The position numbers were made by a program, and so were the translations under genes. Under the pieces are notes generated by a model. That model searched no databases. It was not told the DNA's origin and was given only the letters and a program-made list of their open reading frames with translations. This document shows, piece after piece, positions 58,353 through 64,000 of a stretch of DNA of 64,000 bases. Source of the stretch: Acanthochlamys bracteata (lineage: Eukaryota > Streptophyta > Magnoliopsida > Pandanales > Velloziaceae); NCBI GenBank assembly GCA_019914995.1, contig CM034131.1:4434501-4498500 (forward strand). Reading direction: 5' to 3'. The number at the start of each line of letters is the position of its first letter. Position 1 is the stretch's first letter.

Positions 58353-59532
58353 TTATAACACAACGCTAATACCAGCATTATCGTGTGAAGCTATCAAATT
58401 ATAAAGAACATTATCATTTGAATGAATTTTGAATAAACCATCATCCATTGTATCATTTCCAACATCATTTGAGTCCTTTAAAAAAATAAAAGATGTTACA
58501 TAAAAGTTGAAGGAAAAATCCAAAGATACATGTCTTGAAGTGGAAATTAAATTTTTAGAAAATTTTGGAAATATAAAAGTTTGTTCTAAATTCAAAATAA
58601 ACCAGTTCTTCAAACTAGTCTATATATTTCTATGGCTTTCACACGTGAAGGCATATGGTTAGGGAATAGATATTACAATCACTATTTCTCAATTTCCTTT
58701 GGTTATAAAACCGATGTTGGTATTAGAAACATCAATTGTAGAATCACAATCAATCCACCAAGTGTAATGGAAAAAATAAACCATATTAGATTTATAACAC
58801 ACATTTCTTTTAGAGCAATCCTACCTCATGTGTTCTTTTTTTTTACAAAAGAAATATTTGGATTCTTTCCCAACTACATGGGTAGAACCATTCAACTTGC
58901 TTGTTGCATTCGATTTGTCCTTCCCCTTCTTATTAAAAGTTTTATTTTTCTCTCCTGTTAACAAATGTGCACTATCATTCATTTTCTGAACCAATTTTTC
59001 TTCCTCTTGAATACACATGATCAAATGTTCATTAATGACCATTTATTTTTGTGTGTTGTAGGAAATTTTAAAAGGATTATAGTGAGATGAAAGAGAGTTC
59101 AAAACTAAATGCACCAAGAAATCATCAAAAATCTCCATCTTTATGGACATTAATTGAGTAGTGATGTCCTTCATTTGCATAATGTGCTAACGGACACCCT
59201 AAGAACTAGTGAGCTTTATGGATGTCAACTTGCTCACTAGGGTACTAGCTAATACTTTATTTGAAGACTCAAATTGCTCATCAATGGCCTTCATCAAGTA
59301 CTTGAGTAGTATAATCAGGTATCGACCCACAAATACTAGTCATGATGTGATATTTGATATACATCATACTTAACCTGTTAGATTTCTCCAACCGTTCATA
59401 TAATGCTATCTCATTAGGAGTAGTATTAGTACTCGTACGTACGGTTGGCTCATCCTTACGAAGAGCATAGTAAAGATCTAAGCATCCCAAATGAAGGAGA
59501 ACACTCTCCTTCCACCCTTCAGTTGTCGCCAC
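58353..59532 (-). pseudogene. Copia B gag and pre-integrase region
   Basis: The frame 59532-59281 has 'GWKESVLLHLGCLDLYYALR' and 'MMYIKYHIMTSICGSIP', the UBN2 gag of plant copia. The frame 59042-58821 ends in the zinc knuckle, which reads KYFFCKKKEHMR: the first Cys of C-x-x-C is Tyr. The frame 58613-58353 carries the post-protease region with 'SKNLISTSR'. The protease itself is not clearly readable. Confidence 0.75.
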
Positions 59533-60397
59533 TTAAGTAGGAAAAAAACTTATCATTAGAAATTACCAAAGTTTGATAAACTACAGGCTTACTTAATAAT
59601 ATATGAGGTATAAATTATCTATAAATAAGCTTACCAATGTAAGACATCAAAATATATATCAATCCACATGTCATTAAAATCTACATGTGGGCAAGAATTT
59701 TTTTGCATAATGGTTTATACAATTAGTTTTTATAATGAAATTAGAAATTTATCATTATTTTTTAATTCCTATGGGCAAATCAAAATAATAATAATAAAAT
59801 TTTCTATTCCACTCTAATTAAATATGATATATACAATAACTTTCTATGGGCAAAGCTATCATATTATTATATTTGATTACAATTTGATGTCATATAATCA
59901 TATGTGATTATATATGTGGAAAAATATTTAATATACACATCAATATAATTAAAGATGTAGTGGCTATTCTTTAATTATTTATATGTACACTAATCACATG
60001 ATATCAAATTTTGTTTTAACATATACAGAAAAAGCATATCATACATACATAATTATGCTAAAGTTTTTCTAAACCAAAGAATTATCTCAAAAATATATTT
60101 GGATCATAACTTCACAAATACTTAATTTTAGAGATAACAAAAATAAATAAATCTTAAACCATCTTTCAAATCGAAAATGCCTAAACAACAAAGCATTATT
60201 GCATATAATACAATAAAATGATTAATTCGTATTTAAAATATTTTTTTATAGAATATATAAATATTAAAAAGTAAATGAAATTAATAGAACCAATGTAAAG
60301 ATTTCAAAGAAAGAATACAATATATGAATATAATATGCATAAAATATCACATAATATAATATATAGTAATTTATTATAGGCAAATATAGAAACCTAT
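59533..60397 (-). other. Copia B leader, noncoding
   Basis: About 860 bp of AT-rich sequence between the primer-binding site and gag. No frame longer than 63 codons and no recognisable domain. Longer than in most copia elements, which suggests insertions after integration. Confidence 0.55.
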
Positions 60398-60411
60398 ATT
60401 CTGATACAATA
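60398..60411 (-). promoter_or_regulatory. Copia B primer-binding site, degenerate
   Basis: The minus strand reads TATTGTATCAGAAT right after the 5' LTR, matching the core GTATCAGA of the initiator tRNA-Met site TGGTATCAGAGC. Confidence 0.55.
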
Positions 60412-60848
60412 TGTAAGTCAAAATATAAAGTAATATGCTTATATATATCAGACAAAATAACGGAAGCAAAACGTTTAGAAAAGAATCACTAACCTCCAGC
60501 TATAGTTATTTTTTTACTCTTCCTCAAGTTCTTTCAGCTTAATGAGTTCTTCCAACTCAGTAATAATTCTCTATGATGGTAAATGGGGATTTCTCTTGAA
60601 TTATTTGTATTGGAGACCTAAATGATACTATTTATAAAACATAAAGTAGTTTTTTCCATAAAAAAACTACATCGACAATATGGTAACTACCAAATAAATA
60701 TATAGAATAACTACCCAATACCTACGCATATTGAATAACTATTAGAATATTAAATAGTTATTATAACTCTCACTATCCACTTATTTCAAAATTATGTCAA
60801 ATAAAAGTGAACACCATAAAAAATATGTAATATTAATAATGTCCAACA
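60412..60848 (-). repeat. Copia B 5' LTR (437 bp)
   Basis: In minus orientation it begins TGTTGGACATT and ends CTTACA. It pairs with 49856-50291. The two LTRs show many scattered differences by eye, so the insertion is old. Confidence 0.8.
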
Positions 60849-60853
60849 CTATG

Positions 60854-61179
60854 TCCTCCAGGAAAGCTTCTAGTTAGTGAATGATGTAAGCATATAATTT
60901 TTGTGTTTGTAATATCTTTTTAATTTTGTTAAAGATTGATTTCATATTTTATAAGCTACATTTTATATGTTTTGTGAGTAGGTATAGAAGAAAAAGAAAA
61001 ACAAAAAGTGAATAAAGGATGAAATGGGAGTAGAAACTGAAGAGCTATTGGGATTTGCTACATTAACGTCCAATGTCAGCCAGCCCACAAGCAAAAATAA
61101 ATTAAGTAGAGTCAAGTAAGGAAGACGTAATTAGCACCTCTTCCAAGAGCACCATTCGAAGGAGAAAAATCCTACACTC
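60854..61179. other. AT-rich spacer, nothing recognised
   Basis: Between copia B's target duplication and gamma repeat copy 2. No coding signature. Confidence 0.45.
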
Positions 61180-62275
61180 GGCCGTCCTTAATCCTTCCTC
61201 CAATCCTTCGTTTTCGGTCTCTCATTAGAGGGATTTCCTTCAAATTCTTCTCCACACAAACTACCCATATAGAATCTATCCTCCATTCAATCTCTCGAAC
61301 AAGAGTTTCACTTCAACTTAATTTTTTTAAATATTCTTTAAGAAAGCAATCCAAATCAGAACAAGGATCATCCAAGGGAGAGAAACAGAGACACTAGAAG
61401 GAGATTCTGATATAGAGCATTGAGACGTAGATGAAATTTCAAAGTAGAAAAAGCAACCCGGAGAATAAATCATATACAGCTACTACAAAGATGAAAAAAA
61501 TCATCATATTCATATCTATATTAGCAATGGAATTATCTGTAATTTTAGCATTAATAGTTAAGCTCTCTGAATTAGAGATAAAGATGAAATCCTAATAAAT
61601 GTAATTTAATTCTTGAATGTTATATGATATATGATTATTCATTTGATTATGAGTTGTTAATTTTTATATAGAATGATATTTAGGTGTTAAATTTATATGC
61701 ATGATCCGTGTTAGATTTTGTATTTAGACTATGCTAGTAATTGTGTTCGCGAGGACCAATCAAAGCATGAATTATGAACTACATAGTTAATAACTATAGT
61801 TAGTCTTTATTAGACCAAAGCAAATGCAAATACGTGATCTACTATTTCATAAGATTTAATGCATCTAGTTAATTTCAAAATAGAAAGTTATAATAAAATT
61901 AAAAATGTGTGAGTTTAGACTATATCAAGATTAGAATCATAATTAAAAGTCGTGCCTAAGAACTCAACCAAGATGCTAAGTAGAAAATCTTCACAAATCA
62001 TCAACTATTACTATATTTATTTAAGAACTAAATTGAAGTCATTCGTGGTGGATTCTAATATTTCAGTTATTACAATCTATATTTTATTTAGCTTGTTTAG
62101 CTTTTATACAGTTTTGGTTTCCTTTTCACAAAAATACAACTTTTGATAGTTTGAATTGAAGTTAGCAAATGTTTATAAGACAAACTCGTTATCTGCTATA
62201 AAATAGACGACAATCGTGCACTTATAGAATAAATTAAGATAAAATTTTTGACAACTTTTAGATGAATTTATCTTC
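61180..62275 (+). repeat. Dispersed repeat gamma, copy 2
   Basis: Same orientation as 45570-46660. Shared words include 'aaatcctaataaatgtaa' (61588), 'gagttgttaatttttata' (61650), 'agaaaatcttcacaa' (61982), 'ggtggattctaa' (62048) and 'tttatcttcatca' (62267). Noncoding. Its first 400 bp are less similar to copy 1. Confidence 0.6.
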
Positions 62276-62379
62276 ATCAAATGACCTACATCAAACTCAG
62301 ATAAACCATATAGTGGTGTCAAGATCAACTCCTCTTGCATGCTATCAATGGAATTGTTACGAAGCCTCCTTTTCCTTAT

Positions 62380-62760
62380 GTTCCTACAGCAAAAAACTAG
62401 CAAAAGGTATGGTCTAAGCTTGAAAAGATCTTTGCCAATCACGTTGCCCATAGAGGTTTGTCGTTGAATACTTACAACTTCTTAAAAGTAATTCTAATAA
62501 ATTGGCTGTTATTGGTGCTCGAATTTTGAATGACGACCTTATTATTTGCATATTGAAAGGATGTGATCGAGAGTTTAATCAAAATTGCTAGTACAATCAA
62601 ACCATGTGAAATACTATCGCTTTGAAGAACTACATAAAAGTTGGTGATTTGAATCTACCTTTCACCATTAAAAAAAACGTAATTTACACATGAAGGAACT
62701 TTGTAGATATTGATTAGCTATGTGACGAATTGATTACCCGTAGGCAAATCTTTTATGCTA
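62380..62760 (+). pseudogene. Copia gag (retrotran_gag_2-like) relic
   Basis: Two overlapping frames give 'VWSKLEKIFANH' (62409-62445) and then 'EYLQLLKSNSNKLAVIGARI' and 'NDDLIICILKGCDREFN' (62466-62580). This is the copia gag pattern 'W..L...FA', 'EYL...K...D.LA.IG', 'DDDL+..IL.GL..E+N'. Unlike the gags of copia B and C, it belongs to the other plant copia gag type. Frameshifted, and no pol follows within the window. Confidence 0.6.
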
Positions 62761-64000
62761 TAATGACAATTCGTTTAGCCGTTAATTTTATTATTTAACT
62801 ATAACAATTGTAATATATGGCCATTGATATATTATGCACATACGAGTATGGTATTGTAGTTTCTCTGAGTAAAGCTCGTCACTTGACAAAAGATAATTTT
62901 AAGAAATTTTTCAAGTCTAATCGTAAATCTGTTCCACTACTAACTTTTCTCGACTTCTTCCTCGATATCTTCGGATCTCATTCTTAATTGTTGTTGATCT
63001 GAATCATAATTCCACCACAATCATTGGAATCCCATCATCAACCATGCTCTTGCCAATTTTGTTGTGATCCTTAATGATCATCATCTTCATAGGCCTCTCC
63101 TAGCCGCTAGCATCCACTATCATTCATTCCTTTGCCAATTTTTGTTGTGATAATTTCTAGATTTTGTTTGTTTCTCAAACCAAGCTTACTTTGATGTATT
63201 CTTCTCTATATCAAGTATTAAGTAGTAGTTGATGCATAATATATAGGAATAGCAACCAAAGAGTTAGGCATTAATAATAAGAAAGTAATTTACCTTTTTT
63301 TTTCTTTCTATTACACTTCTATCAATCAACAAGGTTTATTATAGCAATGCTAAAGGACCATTAAGAAACATCCATCTTAAAAGCTGTACGGATGTTGAGT
63401 TTGGATCTAAGTGAAGTATCTGTACCAAAACATAGTACATATAGAGAAGTCATCCCAAAAACTATCAACTTTGACCTTTATTGATATTTTTTGGTGAAAT
63501 TCTTTTTTTGCAATATGACATGCATTAGTAGTTTCTTAGTTGTATTTCTTATGGAATACAGTTGTGAATTTAGTTATTATGTATTATTATAGTAATTTAA
63601 ATGCTTAACTTCGCTTTGTTAATGTGTTAATAGCTTATTACGAATAGAAGTCCCATCTACATTATATATTTATATTTTGTTATAATAGCTTAATTTGAAT
63701 ATTTCGTATAATAGATTGCCAATAAATAAGCGTTATGCCTGTACACCTAGTCATTTTGGTCTTAATTTTGTTGTCGATGAGCACATTTCATGGATGTTAG
63801 TTTTTGTTACTTAAGATGAGAGTTATATATGATATAGTATGAGAGGCATTTGAAAGCTATAATGTAAAGTATTGCGATTAATAAAATAAAGTTATTTTAG
63901 CATTTGTTTGTAAATTTATGGTATTAATTTCAATTAGTTTAACGCAAAAATATAAAATTTTTTAAAATTATGTCATGTTATTTTGACGAGATGTTTATAG
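62761..64000. other. No gene recognised
   Basis: AT-rich with scattered better-balanced stretches at 62930-63140. Neither strand shows a recognisable domain, so the pol of the gag relic upstream is absent or too decayed to see. Confidence 0.45.

Larger units (their letters stand above)
49856..60848 (-). mobile_element. Copia B: complete LTR-to-LTR element, interrupted by nested insertions
   Basis: 5' LTR 60848-60412, primer site beside it, gag (59532-58810), integrase and RT (58340-56479), then after the inserted block (56473-51408) the rest of RT and RNase H (51402-50843), a polypurine tract (50303-50292) and 3' LTR 50291-49856. Flanking 5-mers are TTATG (49851-49855) and CTATG (60849-60853). 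Without the insert it is about 5.9 kb, normal for copia. The reading resumes within one codon of where it was cut, which proves the two halves are one element. Confidence 0.85.

Overview
The window looks like nuclear DNA from a eudicot plant. It is AT-rich, has one spliced gene with plant-type introns, and the rest is a graveyard of plant transposable elements (Ty1/copia, Ty3/gypsy, RTE-type LINE, PIF/Harbinger, hAT-like) plus a rearranged endogenous pararetrovirus (Caulimoviridae). I see no tRNA, rRNA, CRISPR or bacterial-type operon. The species cannot be fixed from sequence alone. All calls come from reading the bases and translations by eye.

Layout. 1-2600: the only intact host gene I can support, a three-exon B12D/MLRQ-like mitochondrial membrane protein on the minus strand (CDS 1348-2231) with a TATA box at 2349-2356. 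2600-7140: AT-rich spacer, then a dead PIF/Harbinger element with a transposase and a Myb/SANT-like ORF1, both minus strand. 7214-13400: pieces of one LTR family (called alpha here) in both orientations, two hAT-like non-autonomous elements, and the second copy of a repeat also found at 330-830. 15600-19960: a gypsy integrase scrap and a minus-strand copia polyprotein (copia A) whose protease region is cut by a 1.28-kb hAT-like element with an 8-9 bp target duplication. 19970-23975: a long gypsy LTR followed by decayed gag, protease and reverse transcriptase.

25088-32610: an endogenous pararetrovirus in shuffled pieces on both strands (polymerase fragments, two copies of a transactivator-like region, a promoter/poly(A) region, a possible primer-binding site). 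It lies between two direct copies of a ~0.74-kb segment carrying an arabinogalactan-protein-like pseudogene. 32893-45115: another alpha LTR, a 2.05-kb solo LTR (family beta) with a 5-bp target duplication, and copia C, whose 5' LTR is also beta. 45196-48620: a gypsy integrase scrap, a dispersed repeat (gamma, second copy at 61180-62275), and an RTE-type LINE relic on the minus strand.

49856-60848: a complete minus-strand copia element (copia B) with 436/437-bp LTRs and a near-perfect 5-bp target duplication. It is split by an alpha LTR sequence (51408-56473), itself split by a 3.28-kb gypsy solo LTR (52299-55576): three insertion layers in a readable order. The right end holds a copia gag relic at 62380-62760.

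The parts do not form a working pathway. Apart from the B12D-like gene, every recognisable coding region carries stops, frameshifts or missing catalytic residues. The value of the window is its insertion history: nested target-site duplications, a solo LTR with its footprint, and an endogenous virus joined to duplicated host-derived sequence.
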